A stretch of DNA of 64,000 nt from Cornus controversa (taxonomy: Eukaryota; Streptophyta; Magnoliopsida; Cornales; Cornaceae). A program made the translations under genes and the position numbers. Below the pieces are notes generated by a model that worked only from the letters and a program-made list of their open reading frames with translations, was not told the DNA's origin and did no database searches. Of this stretch, positions 51,001-61,944 are shown one piece after another; the first letter of the stretch is position 1; each line of letters begins with the position of its first letter. Location of the stretch: contig CM048845.1 in NCBI GenBank assembly GCA_026545225.1, positions 89,716,533 to 89,780,532 of the forward strand, in the 5' to 3' direction.

Positions 51001-54000
51001 GTTTAGTTGATTTGGGAAGAAATTCTTAGATCATGGATGCCTAAATTATGAGGATTTTTATGACTTCTGTCTAGTTTTTAATCCTAGAGAAACCACCAAA
51101 ACTTAAACTTATGTTTCCATTCCATTCCATTGTATAGAGGACATGAGATTTGGATTATGGGCCGGGGGGGGGGGGGGGGGTGGGTGGGTTATGTCTTTAT
51201 GTTAAATGTTTGCTCTTGTATTTATTTTATTTTATTTATATTTTTATGTTTTTGCAGGCGTTACGAACTGCTTTAAGCAATAGATTAGCAAAAGTGCAAG
51301 GATTCCTATTCCGTGCTGCTTTTCTTCGGCGTGTACCCAACTTTATTCGTCTGATTTGTGAAAATCTTCTACTGTGTTTTCTTCAGTCAACCATTCATTC
51401 TACATCAAAGTACATAACAGGGACCTTGAGTTTGCGTTTCAGAAAAATATTGACAAAACTTATCCATGCGCAATATTTTCAGGTAACTAGTCTTTCTTTT
51501 TGTGTGTGTTTGTGTGAGGTGGAACTTCTTTTTCTATCTTATGGTAGCTATCATTTCCCTATGTTTTTATTTTTCTCTTTTTTTGATAAGTTGAAACTGT
51601 GGCTCTTTCATTCTCTCCAATTTATGATTAGAGTTCCAATACAGTAGGTGCTACGACTAATAGTCATTTATTATGCTTGTTGGGTTGGCTCAAATTCTTA
51701 TTGTGATTAGGTTTCTATTATCGAGTTGTATCTTATTAGGTAGTTTCTTAGTAGACATGTCTTGGTCTCAAGGAAGGAAAGTTTTTGGTAGGCAAGTCTT
51801 GGGCTCTAAGGAATTGTAATCCTTGTCCACCAAGGAATTGGGTTTTGGGCTCTATAAATAGTTAACTATGTTATAGGTTGAGACTAGTGAGAAGAAAAGA
51901 GGCAATACTCTCATTGCATTTGAGAGGTCACTCTCATTGTTTTGAAAGGGCAACTCTTGCGTAGATGTAATACTCTCATTTTTATTGAGAGGACACTTAG
52001 AGAGAGAATTCTTGTTTAGAATTTGTGATATCCTTTTGAGTGAGATTGGGTGTATAAGGGTTAGGGTTGAGAGTTGAGCGTACTCTTGATACAATTTTTC
52101 AACTTGTACTGGTACAATCTATATAGTGAAATCGGGCTCTCCGTGGACGTAGACTTGTTTAGCCGAACCATGTATAACTCTTGGTGTGTTCTTGCATATT
52201 TCTTTATGCTTGTTTACTTATCATCACATCGTAATATTTGGTGGTTCGTGATTGGGGGCTTGTTTCTCAACAATGCTCATGCATTAAAAAGACATCTGCT
52301 TGCTTTGTGATGATGTTGGTTTTTAGAATTAAGTTTAATCACTCTTATAAGAGTAAGAATTAAGCCATCATACTTGGGATTTACAATGAGTTTCAAGTAA
52401 AATGAAGCTGTATTTGCATATTAGTCTACACATTGAGAATTAAGTTTAATCTCTCTTATAAGAGTAAGATTAAGTGATTGTACTTGGGATTTACAATGAT
52501 TTTCAAGTAAGAATGAAGAAGTTGTATTTGTATATTAGTCTACATATCGAGTAAATCATCCAAAAATGTTGTCAGATCTGCTCCAAAGCTCCACCAGATA
52601 TCCATTTTGACCATCCATTTAAACATGAATGATAGTCCACGTACAGGCAGAAAAGGGACTTGCTTCCTATAATCATCCCTTTTATACACGCATATTAATA
52701 TATCTGCTGTGGTGTGTCTTGCCTGTGGCTAATTTGCAGTATTGCATATTAGTAAATCATGTTTCTAATGTTATTTCATATTCTAATTGAATTCATTTTG
52801 TTATGGCTTGAGTTAGTGCATAAATTTGGCGGTGTCATAAAGGATTCTAGATTGTTCATATGTGAATTATGTGCCATAAACTTGTTTCTTTATTCAAATG
52901 TAGTATAAATTCATATATATACATATATTGCTCCCTATCTACATTTTGTCAGCATAAAAACTGGGTATAGGACAATTAGAGTTCACAATTTTACTTGTAA
53001 CGTTTGCAGTTGGCTTTAGCTGAAGCTCTGGACTTTAAGCAACTGTGATATGGCTGTCCTAAATTGTAAAATATGTTGAAATTTAGGATCTCTAAAATGA
53101 AAGGATTGAGATCAAGGGTTTAGGTTGTGTGAATTTATATCTTGGTTAATTCTTTGTTCAGAACCATAATCATGGGTATAGAAAATATGTGAGTGTAGTA
53201 AAATATGGATAAATTCCAGTTATGAGATAAAAATATCTTGCCACCGATATTATCATAATAGAAGTTAACTGGGAATGCATCTGAGAAGCTCGAGTATATT
53301 TTAAAATTATTTTCCTTATAATGTGGTTGTATGTTTAGACTCATTGATACCATCTCTTGAGATCTCATAAAAGTCAGCCATAGTAGTTGACTCCATATGC
53401 AAGAATATATTACTAATTTTGCACATAATCCCAGTGCGGGTGAATTATTCATGAATCTCCTGAACACTATAAACACTTCAAGATTCATGCAAAAGGAGTT
53501 CAAAATGGAGTTTGTTGGCAGATATATTTAGCTGGAAGAGAGTATGATGTCCAAAATCATGGTTATTATTGATCAGAGACTTGAGCATCTGACAATGTAA
53601 ACAAAGGGAGTTCACAAGTTCTTAATGGATGAAGATTGTACCCATCTGTCTTCTGTTTAGGAAGGCAAGGCATTCCTTGTAACTGGAAAACTAGAATTGT
53701 GGTCTGTGAATTCTATGGAAAAATAAAATAAAGTCATTCCTTGATGTCTTTGTATCACAAAACTGATCAGTGGTTTAAAAGCTTGCTTTGGAAAACTTGG
53801 CCATTTGGTCTTAACACAAATCCTCATACATTGGCCGTAATGATTTTGTAGGTTTGAGTAATTGATATGTAACTATAACAGTGTTTCTTTATTACAATTT
53901 ATACTTTTTCAATTGTTTATTTTCTGTATTTTATTGGGCAGTTCATGTTTTTAAATGGTCCATGATTCATTTGGTGAAAATGTATGGTTAAATTTGAACT

Positions 54001-57000
54001 TTATTTTGTTTTTCCATTATGCAGCTTAGTACTTGATAAAGGTTACAAAATATAATCTTCTTTCTTCAATTGTGAATATGTTGCATGTATCATATTTGAC
54101 CTACCACCCTTTAATTTGGTAAGATGTATGATCTTTACCATGAATATTTCTTTTTTTTTTTCGGAATTTACCATGAATATATCTTGCTGGCATTGTCTTC
54201 ACTTTTTACTTTTATTTATCTGGGTTTGCAGAATATGGTATACTACAAAATATCACATGTTGACGGTCGGATAACTAATCCTGAGCAACGAATTGCAAGT
54301 GATGTACCAAGATTCTGTTCAGAGTTGAGTGACCTTGTGCAGGATGATCTCACAGCTGTTACTGACGGTTTGCTGTATACTTGGCGCCTATGTTCATATG
54401 CAAGCCCAAAATATGTATTCTGGATATTGGTAATTCTCTGTCCTTTGACTGCTCTAACTTGTCTTTTTTATCTTCGGGATTTTTGATGTTTTAGATACTG
54501 TAGAGCTTCTGTGGCATAGAAGTTCCATTTACTGATGGACGTTCGAACTTAGCATTACAATTATAGCAGTTCGTTTAACACTCAAGATCTAATGTTACTT
54601 TTCAGGCCTATGTATTAGGAGCAGGGACCGCAATGAGAAACTTTTCTCCTGCATTTGGAAAACTAATGTCTAAAGAACAACAATTGGAAGGGGAGTATCG
54701 ACAGCTTCACTCACGGTTAAGGACCCATGCAGAGAGCATAGCATTTTATGGCGGTGAAAATAGAGAAGAATCTCATATTCAGCAAAAGTTTAAGACTCTT
54801 GTTCAGCACTTGAGTGTTGTTCTTCATGACCATTGGTGGTTTGGCATGATTCAGGATTTCTTACTAAAATATCTTGGTGCTACTGTTGCTGTTATCCTGA
54901 TTATTGAGCCCTTCTTTTCTGGCAATTTAAGACCTGACGCTTCAACTTTAGGACGAGCAGAGATGCTGAGCAATCTAAGATATCATACTAGTGTTATAAT
55001 ATCACTTTTTCAGTCCCTGGGAACTCTTTCCATTAGTTCAAGGCGGCTTAATCGTCTAAGGTATTGCTTGATCCATTTCTTGTTTCAGCATTTTAGGGAG
55101 ATGACACGGGGCATTTTCTCTAGCATGCCACTAAGCAATGGCTGTAATTACCTAGGACATTCTAGTTTGATACGTAAAATATTCACTTCCTGAATTGCAT
55201 TACCAAAAAAATGGCAGATTTGATGGATTGCATGATTTTTACTTTGTTCGTTCCGCGGATTTTGTCTTCTTTACTAGTCAGTTGTTTGTTGTGGTCACTC
55301 ATAAGATTCAATTCTTCACTGATTTAATGATCACTTTGATGTTGTTTGGGAGTGAACCTCCTCGGGCCATAACAACATATTATGCCGAGTTTTCTCGACT
55401 TTCTTGAGGTCCCACATAGCATGTTGAAGCAAGATCACATGCATTTTGATTATTTGCTTTCATGGAATTGACTTAGGTAATGACCATGATCGTGGTGTAA
55501 CAGTATTGAGAGTGTTGGATTAGGTGTAACTGGAATCAACTATCGGTTGATTGTTTTAATCACTAGCAAGCCCTTGAAGGTCATCGATGCACAAGTTTTA
55601 ACCCAAGCTGTCATACTTTAATGCCTTTAATTAAAAAAGGGTAGCCCAATACATGAAATTCCCACTATTGCGGGGTCTGGGAAGGGTCAGATCTATGCAG
55701 CGTTACCTCTGCATATGGAGAGGCTGTTTCCTGCTTTGAACCCGTGACCTACATGTCACAATGGAGCAACCTTACCATTGCACCAAGGCCCAGCCTCTCT
55801 TGTTGTGATTCAATTGTTTATTGTAATTCTTTTGACACCTAGAAAACTGCTTTACTTGTTGTGTTGGTTTTGATATCGGGCTCAAGGCAAAACTAAGAAG
55901 AAAACCAAATTATGAAGAACATTGCACTATCATATATAAGTAATGACTAGAAATGCAACTACAAGTCCAAAATTGATAAATAAAAGAAGAGCCAAATAGT
56001 TGTTGGTTGGAAGGTAGAGCCATACTATAATTAAAATGCAATATTACTAAATAGTATTTTACTCCATTACTACATAACATAAATAATAAATTAATGTTCA
56101 TATTTTATACGTCATTGATTCATGAACTTTTAAAAAAATGCGTGCAGGTTCTTGATAATCCTTATATTTGTTGTCAACATCACGTGAGTTAACGGTTTAA
56201 TTACTAATTCTTACTCCTGAAGTTTAAAGAGACCTTATAGTATGAGTTTGTCACTTTAATTACTAGATTCTTACTGCTTTAAGTCTAAGTCAAACAAATA
56301 CTGAACTGATAGAAATTAACTAAACTTAAAATTAAGAAAAATATAAAATTAGAAAATAAAGAAGTAATAGCACAAAAATTAGATTCTTTATATCATGGTG
56401 TTAAGATTGGTGGGATGTCAAAGAAAATAAATTCATGGTGTTAAGATCGGTGGGATTTTAAAGAAAATAAGTAACATATAAAGAGTTAAAACTAGCAAGG
56501 TGACAATAGTATTACGGATGATGCTAATCATTTTACTGAACGGAGATCTATGCGGGTAGTCATACATGTTTCATGGTAAAATAACAATTGAAAAACTAAA
56601 ACCTCCCAAAAAAAAAAAAAATTACTTGCAACTGGAACCAACAATAGGCACATGGCTTAGATCTTAAAGAAAAAACCCTAGTCGAGCCTCTGATTTAGTC
56701 CATCTAGCATTTAAATTGTAAATTTGGGCTCCAATGTGGAACTTGGACCGTTAATAGACAGAATATGTTTAAAAAATGGGAAACAATTAAGTCTGCCAAC
56801 ATAGATGTGGGTTTTGACTGAAACGTCCTTAACAGCCATTACATAATGGTAACAGATGATACGAAGGTGAACTTCTTTTTCCTGTCTAATGCCATTCCTT
56901 AATGTATTGGCAGTTTAATGAGCTGTTATATATTGGGGGCTTGATAACATAGTAGAAAGAAGCATACTGATAATTCATCTTCCTGTGCCTGACCTTTTGG

Positions 57001-60000
57001 TCATTTTAAAGTTGAATTGTTTAATTTGCAGTGGTTATGCTGATCGTATTCATGAACTCATGATTGTGTCGCGAGAGTTAAGCATTAATGATATATCTTC
57101 TCCGCAAAGAAACGGGAGCAGGAATTATGTCAGCGAAGCTAATTACATTGAGTTCGATGGTGTCAAGGTGCTTTGAAAATCATTGACTCTTTGTTTCACA
57201 ATCATTTTTCTGTATTCTATCTTTTTAAATTTATATAGTGTCTTCCAGGTTGTTACCCCAACTGGTAATGTTCTGGTGGAGGATTTGACTCTAAGGGTTG
57301 AATCAGGATCTAATCTTTTGATCACAGGTGATTTCCTCAATCTTTTATCACATTGTCCTTGAAAGTGTGGTTCTCTTTGTGTTTCTGTTCCAATTGATTT
57401 TTGTTTCTGTTGAAGTAAGAAGGGAAAACTTCTTATATGGATTCATAATATCCATTTTTTACTTAATTAATTGTAGTTACAATGTAAGTGACCTACACTG
57501 TAGGTCTTTTAATGGTTTTGGACCCAAAGGTTGTAGTGGCTTTGGGGCTTAGTTACTGTCATCAAGGGGAATTGCTTTGATTTTTTATTTGTTTTGTTTA
57601 GTGATAGTACCCCATATCTTTTTGTCAATTTTAGCTCAAAGTTCACAAATTTGTGACTGCACTCTGGTAATGTGATATATATTCCCACTGATTGTTTTTG
57701 ATGGGATTGTAAACAGTCATGCAACAAATAGACATTCTGGGAAGCAAGATTTTATGAAGATTGTGCACTTGTGTGTATATATATAGATATTATTTGATAA
57801 CAAAATCTGTTCTCACATAACATCTTTGATGATGAATGTACAAACCGAATGTGAGAAAGACATGTTTTCATGGAGTTTACTACATCTTAAATTCTTGAAA
57901 GTTGATTCTCCCTCACAAGTCACACTGGTGGCAGGTGGTCTGGTTGGGTAGCTACAGTTCTGCTTCTTGGCCAGGGATCGTCGCAACTTTCTCTTACTTG
58001 CTGCCCTCAGACTCGTATATATATATATTTTCAAATTAATGGCATGAAAAAATTATTGGGAGATCGAATAGCTGAATACAGGAAGTAAACAAGCATGCAA
58101 CATCCCTATAATTCTTGTCTTGTGGTGCCATGTGCTAAACTGAGACATTCAGTGTCTTTTTCCATAGTTTATTAAGCTTTTGAAAGTATAAACGGCAAAC
58201 CTTGGGCGCGAGGCTCCCGCACCATTGCGGGGTTTGGAGAGGGTCAGATGTACGCAGCCTTAACTCTGCATGCAAAGAGGCTGTTTCTGTGTTTCGAACC
58301 TGTTACCTCCATGTCACAAAGGAGCAACCTTACCGTTGTGCCAAGGCTCGCCCTCAAGCTTTTGAAAATATAAATTGCATATTGCATGCTGGGGGTATGT
58401 ATGTGTTTAAGTGTTGGGTTCATTTATTCCAGGCATGTTAGAATGTGTCCCGAATGTTGGTTTCTGATAGTTCCCGTTTTCCTTATATCATGGATAATAG
58501 GACTTGCTTACATAAAATAGGGTCTTGAATCTGAGGACCATACCCTTTTAGAAATATCTAAGTTTAACTCATTAAAAAAGTATTGTATAGAACTTCAAGT
58601 AAATTAGGAACATGTTCTTTACTTAGAGAATGTTTGTTGGACATATCGTATATCCATACCGGTGCTATCATGTTGTGTTTGAAAGAGGTACTTAACAATT
58701 TTTTAAATATGCATCTAACATAGATGATGGTGGCTTAGAAATAGCTAATGTCAAGATTTCATCTAGATTTTATTTGGTGGTCATCTTGTTTGTGCGATCA
58801 TTCCAGCATTCTTTATCATTTGGTTGTCTGAACTTGATGCTATGTGTTGTTTCTGGTTATACTTGTATACAAAGAGTGCCAGCTTTTACTTGAGTGGTAT
58901 CTTCTCTCACCCACAAAGGGAGGTATGGGATTCAGGTCCCAGTTGGAACATGGTTGTGGGGTGTGTTATCATAGAAAAGAATTGTATGCGATGTTTGATC
59001 ATTTGCTTAAATATGGATGGATGTCAAAAACATGAGTTTCTTCGATGTTGCTTGTGTATCTAAAGTTTGATAAGTAGAACTTATATTGTATTTTTTGCTG
59101 AAGGTCCGAATGGGAGCGGCAAGAGCTCACTTTTCCGAGTTTTAGGTGGCCTTTGGCCATTAGTGTCTGGCCATATTGTGAAGCCTGGGATTGGTTCTGA
59201 TCTGAATAAGGAGATTTTCTATGTGCCACAACGACCATATACAGCTGTAGGAACACTTCGCGATCAGTTAATCTATCCTCTTACTGCAGATCAAGAGGTT
59301 GAACCGCTCACACATAGTGGAATGACTGAGCTGTTGAAAAATGTAAGATTTTTGACGATATTCTTTTTTCTTTTAGTTTATTTAGAATTGCATAGGTTCT
59401 CAGACATCTAATTTTCTCTTCGAGTGAGTGGGTCAATCATGTCATTGCTCTACTGAATCTTCAAGATGTTCTTTGGCATAATTTTTAATGGATTTTTTTT
59501 TTCTTTTTACTAGGTTGACCTTGAGTATCTTTTAGATCGTTACCCACCTGAAAAGGAGATAAATTGGGGTGATGAACTCTCTCTTGGTGAGCAACAAAGA
59601 TTGGGAATGGCCAGACTCTTCTACCATAAACCCAAATTTGCTATTCTTGATGAATGTACCAGTGCTGTGACGACTGATATGGAAGAGCGCTTCTGTGCTA
59701 AAGTTCGAGCCATGGGAACTTCTTGCATCACTATATCCCATCGCCCTGCACTAGTTGCATTTCATGATGTGATCTTGTCCTTGGATGGTGAAGGAGGCTG
59801 GAATGTTCATTACAAGAGGTTGAAATTTTCAGCTGGTGAACTGATTTTTTTATTTTACTTTTCAATCTTTCTGTGCCCATTTGTTGTGTGGATTGCATAT
59901 CTTTGTTAATAATGCTTTCATGAAATCTACAGGGATGATTCTCCAGTTCTTACTTCAGCTGGGTTCAATAGTATGAAGTCTTCTGAGACGGACCGCCAAA

Positions 60001-61944
60001 GTGATGCGATGGCAGTTCAACTTGCATTTGCCAACACAAAAAGGGTTTGAGAATTCTCATATTCTGTTCTTTGAACTTTTCTTTTAAACGTAGTTTTTCA
60101 TTTTGAAAATCTTGTTGGTGATCTTATATTAGGATTCTGCATTCGCAAATTCAAGGGAACAATCATATATTTCAGAGTTAATAGCAACGTCTCCCTCTTG
60201 GGATCGTGATGTTCCATTGCCCATCATTCCACAACTCCGAACTGCTCCAAGGATACTGCCATTGAGAGTTGCTGCCATGTTTAAAGTCCTGGTGAGTACT
60301 TTATCTGGAAGAACAATTTTCTTGTGGACTTTCTCTGAGGAGTACTTGGTTCAAGACATCGACACCGCATTCCCTTCATCTTCTGAAACTGTTTAATACA
60401 CTAATTTATTTATTATTATTATTATTATTCTTTTTTGCATTATGATCCAAATTAGAACTCCCATTCTTCATTGTAGTGATTGTTGAATTAAGTTTTGGAT
60501 TTATTCTAGAATGACCTTTGAATACTAGATGTCTCCTATGCTTGCTTGACTTAATACCTCTCACCGCTGCAGCTTTTGGGATCTTCTTTTTCATGGTACC
60601 CCTAACATTGCTTCATAGTCCATTTTAGGATGGTGTATTATTTACTGGTGACTTTTATGATCGTTTTATGTTAGTGAGAGAAGATATTGAACTCCCCATA
60701 GAACCTTATTTTGAGTTGATTGATTAATAATGACTAGGACTCTTGTTGAAAAATTCTTTGTTCTTTTGGTAGTGATACTGCTTTGTTACGTACTGCTTTG
60801 TTACGTACCAGTAGTGATGCTACTGCACCAGAGTAGAAATGACTGCAGTTTATGGGGCCAAGGAGCGGCTATTTGTTAGAATGAAGTTCTGATGGGATTA
60901 TTTGATGCATTTACTTTGGCACAAAGTCAGTTTCTGGATCTAAAACATATTTAGTTCCTTAAAATTATTTTCACGAAATAATTAGATCATTGTGTTGTTC
61001 AGAATAATATTTGGAGGTTGCTTTCCTTTTTCTTTGATGCTGATAACCCTTTTTTGAGAAAATAATTATAAATTGCACTTTTTATGTGTTAAGTGGTTTC
61101 TTGGTGTATAGCTTTTCCTTTTATGAAGTCTGTTAATTGTAGTCTTTGGAGGTTATTATATGGTCCATCAAGTGGTAGTGGTACACATCTAATTTAACTT
61201 CTGAGTCCTGACCCCTAGAAGATGAATAACGATGGGAAAACGTTCAGTTCCAAAAACACAGTATATTATGTAAATTTTTCTTAATGGGGACTGCATATTG
61301 TCCACCACCAGTACTGGTTACCTATCAATTTTATGTTAGAATCATCTGCTTTTTGGAGTTTGTAAGTTTGTTCTGGAACCATTTGCTTGCATCTCTTATT
61401 TTTCAGTTGTATGGCAATCTGATGTTTGTTGGACTCTTTACTTTCTCAGTTCTACAATTGGAATCCATTACTTATTGGTTTAATATGATTCATCCATTAT
61501 CTACCTGATGTCACCCTAGGTCTATAATAAATCCAAGAAAACACAAATATTTCTTGAGATCCATGATTACAATCTTCTAAAAGGCTCTTGTTGACCTTCT
61601 CACTCACTGCTTATTTTAGGTTCCCTCAGTACTTGATAAACAGGGGGCACAACTCCTTGCAGTTGCTGTTCTTGTGGTCTCAAGAACTTGGATATCAGAT
61701 CGTATTGCCTCTTTAAATGGTATCCTTCTTTCTTTCTTTTCTTGTTTATTTATTTATTTTTTCTTTGACCTCCATGGTGCATTTCAAAATCCGAGGGATC
61801 ATGTTCTTGTGATATAAGTACCTTGGTTTTCTCAGGGACTACTGTTAAGTATGTTTTAGAGCAAGATAAGGCATCCTTTATTCGGTTGATTGGTGTGAGT
61901 GTTCTTCAAAGTGCTGCATCTTCTTTCATTGCACCGTCTTTAAG
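45028..61944 (+). CDS. ABCD1: Peroxisomal ABC transporter ABCD1 (PXA1/CTS/PED3), N-terminal ~820 residues
   Basis: Coding exons: 45028-45089, 47579-47858, 51258-51482, 54232-54429, 54606-55060, 57032-57167, 57249-57327, 59104-59342, 59514-59818, 59933-60044, 60133-60291, 61620-61719, 61836-61944. All have GT-AG introns and phases that keep one frame. The gene runs off the right edge; plant homologues are about 1340 residues. The N-terminus is [20 protein letters not shown]. The first membrane domain spans about 90-440, with the EAA-like loop [13 protein letters not shown] near 204. NBD1 has Walker A GPNGSGKS (479-486), signature [10 protein letters not shown] (580-589), Walker B FAILDE (600-605) and switch H634 in SHRPAL. 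A linker follows, and the second membrane domain begins near 740 ([35 protein letters not shown]). The protein sits in the peroxisomal membrane and imports fatty acyl-CoAs and jasmonate and auxin precursors for beta-oxidation (known from Arabidopsis). No disruptions are seen. Residue 189 is Q at an exon end where E is usual. Confidence 0.95.
45090..47578 (+). other. ABCD1 coding intron 1
   Basis: 2.5-kb intron between codons of R21. It contains a SINE at 46981-47102 and otherwise A+T-rich sequence with no gene. Acceptor TATTATGCTACAG before 47579. Confidence 0.85.
46981..47102 (+). mobile_element. tRNA-derived SINE
   Basis: A-box-like GTTTAACCCAAGTGG (46990-47004) and B-box-like GGCTTGAGTACC (47035-47046) are followed by GGGATAAATGGGCGTGTGTG and a 3' A-run (47092-47100). 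The layout fits a plant tRNA-derived SINE. A short GAGAC occurs on both sides, but that is too short to be a convincing duplication. Confidence 0.6.
48980..49760 (-). mobile_element. LINE remnant in ABCD1 intron 2
   Basis: Minus-strand reading gives [19 protein letters not shown] (about 49665-49610), typical of the region just before the LINE zinc-binding domain. It continues in broken frames to [16 protein letters not shown] (about 49245-49195). Both the reverse-transcriptase core and a clear poly(A) tail are missing. Confidence 0.6.
50405..50520. repeat. Short direct repeats with GTGTCC/GGACAC motifs
   Basis: The unit AGGATTGTTCATGAAGTGTCA appears in pieces at about 50425-50445 and 50457-50477 (21 bp, quoted once here as AGGATTGTTCATGAAG plus TGTCA). 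It is followed by AACACGGACACGACACC. The motifs relate this block to the dispersed repeat at 11750-12160. It lies in ABCD1 intron 2. Confidence 0.6.
51164..51188 (+). repeat. G17 homopolymer plus TGGGTGGG, 70 nt before exon 3
   Basis: Seventeen consecutive G (51164-51180) are followed by TGGGTGGG on the sense strand of ABCD1, close to the exon 3 acceptor (51257). Such a run can form a G-quadruplex in DNA or pre-mRNA. The run length is also prone to sequencing error. Confidence 0.9.
51678..52272 (+). mobile_element. Copia-like solo LTR, 595 bp
   Basis: The element begins TGTTGGGTTGGCTCAAATTC and ends CTCAACA. It is flanked on both sides by ATGCT (51673-51677 and 52273-52277). Inside are a TATA box CTCTATAAATAG (about 51850-51861) and the 3' block CCGTGGACGTAGACTTG, then CCGAACCATGTATAAC, that characterises plant Copia LTRs. 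No internal region or second LTR is present, so it is a solo LTR left by recombination. It lies in sense orientation in ABCD1 intron 3. Confidence 0.85.
52325..52549. repeat. Tandem duplication of a ~111-bp unit
   Basis: Copies at 52325-52435 and 52436-52549 share AGAATTAAGTTTAATC, CTCTTATAAGAGTAAG, ACTTGGGATTTACAATGA and TATTAGTCTACA. Identity is about 90% by eye. It starts some 50 bp downstream of the solo LTR. Each copy contains a short palindrome, CTTATAAG. Confidence 0.85.
54134..54180 (-). mobile_element. Poly(A)-tail insertion scar
   Basis: TTTACCATGAATAT occurs perfectly at 54134-54147 and 54167-54180. The 19 bases between them are TTCTTTTTTTTTTTCGGAA. It is a 14-bp duplication around a T-run, so an A-tailed retrocopy in minus orientation. 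The non-A bases do not match the LINE terminus seen elsewhere. Confidence 0.6.
55641..55795 (-). mobile_element. Au-type SINE, antisense to ABCD1
   Basis: Read on the minus strand it has an A-box region (TTGGTGCAATGGTAAGG), a B-box (GTCACGGGTTCAAAGC), AACAGCCTCTCCATATGC, GACCCTTCCCAGACCC and CGCAATAGTGGGAATTTC. This order is characteristic of the plant Au SINE family. No convincing target duplication was found. Confidence 0.75.
56393..56472. repeat. Tandem 40-bp repeat
   Basis: TCATGGTGTTAAGATTGGTG (56393-56412) and TCATGGTGTTAAGATCGGTG (56433-56452) each continue with GGATGTCAAAGAAAATAA or GGATTTTAAAGAAAATAA. Two adjacent copies, about 90% alike. Confidence 0.85.
57328..59103 (+). other. 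ABCD1 intron within NBD1 (splits Walker A glycine codon)
   Basis: 1.78-kb intron between G479 base 1 and bases 2-3, just before PNGSGKS. It contains the Au-type SINE at 58193-58355. No other feature is recognised. Confidence 0.85.
58193..58355 (-). mobile_element. Au-type SINE with 19-bp target duplication, antisense
   Basis: The minus-strand reading gives GAGGGCGAGCCTTGGCACAA, CGGTAAGGTTGCTCC (A-box region), AGGTAACAGGTTCGAAAC (B-box), GAAACAGCCTCTTTGC, GACCCTCTCCAAACCCC and GCAATGGTGCGGGAGCC, the Au SINE order. It is flanked by AAGCTTTTGAAAGTATAAA (58174-58192) and AAGCTTTTGAAAATATAAA (58356-58374), 18 of 19 identical, so it is a fairly recent insertion. Confidence 0.88.
60409..60430. repeat. 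(ATT)n microsatellite in ABCD1 intron
   Basis: TTTATTATTATTATTATTATT, seven or so ATT units, in the 1.33-kb intron between 60291 and 61620. That intron is otherwise unremarkable, with a short duplication GCTTTGTTACGTAC at 60781-60809. Confidence 0.9.

Larger units (their letters stand above)
51483..54231 (+). other. ABCD1 coding intron 3
   Basis: 2.75-kb intron holding a solo LTR (51678-52272), a tandem duplication (52325-52549) and a tail-only scar (54134-54180) only about 50 nt before the exon 4 acceptor. Otherwise non-coding. Confidence 0.85.
55061..57031 (+). other. ABCD1 coding intron 5
   Basis: 2-kb intron with an Au-type SINE (55641-55795, minus) and a 40-bp direct repeat (56393-56472). 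The remainder is A+T-rich and non-coding. Acceptor TTAATTTGCAG before 57032. Confidence 0.85.

Noticed and set aside
51581-51600. T-run followed by GATAAG, like the tail-only LINE scars
   Set aside because: No flanking direct repeat can be found, so it is not counted as an insertion.
51150-51647. 165-codon frame through ABCD1 exon 3
   Set aside because: It reads through the G-run and intron sequence. Only 51258-51482 is coding.
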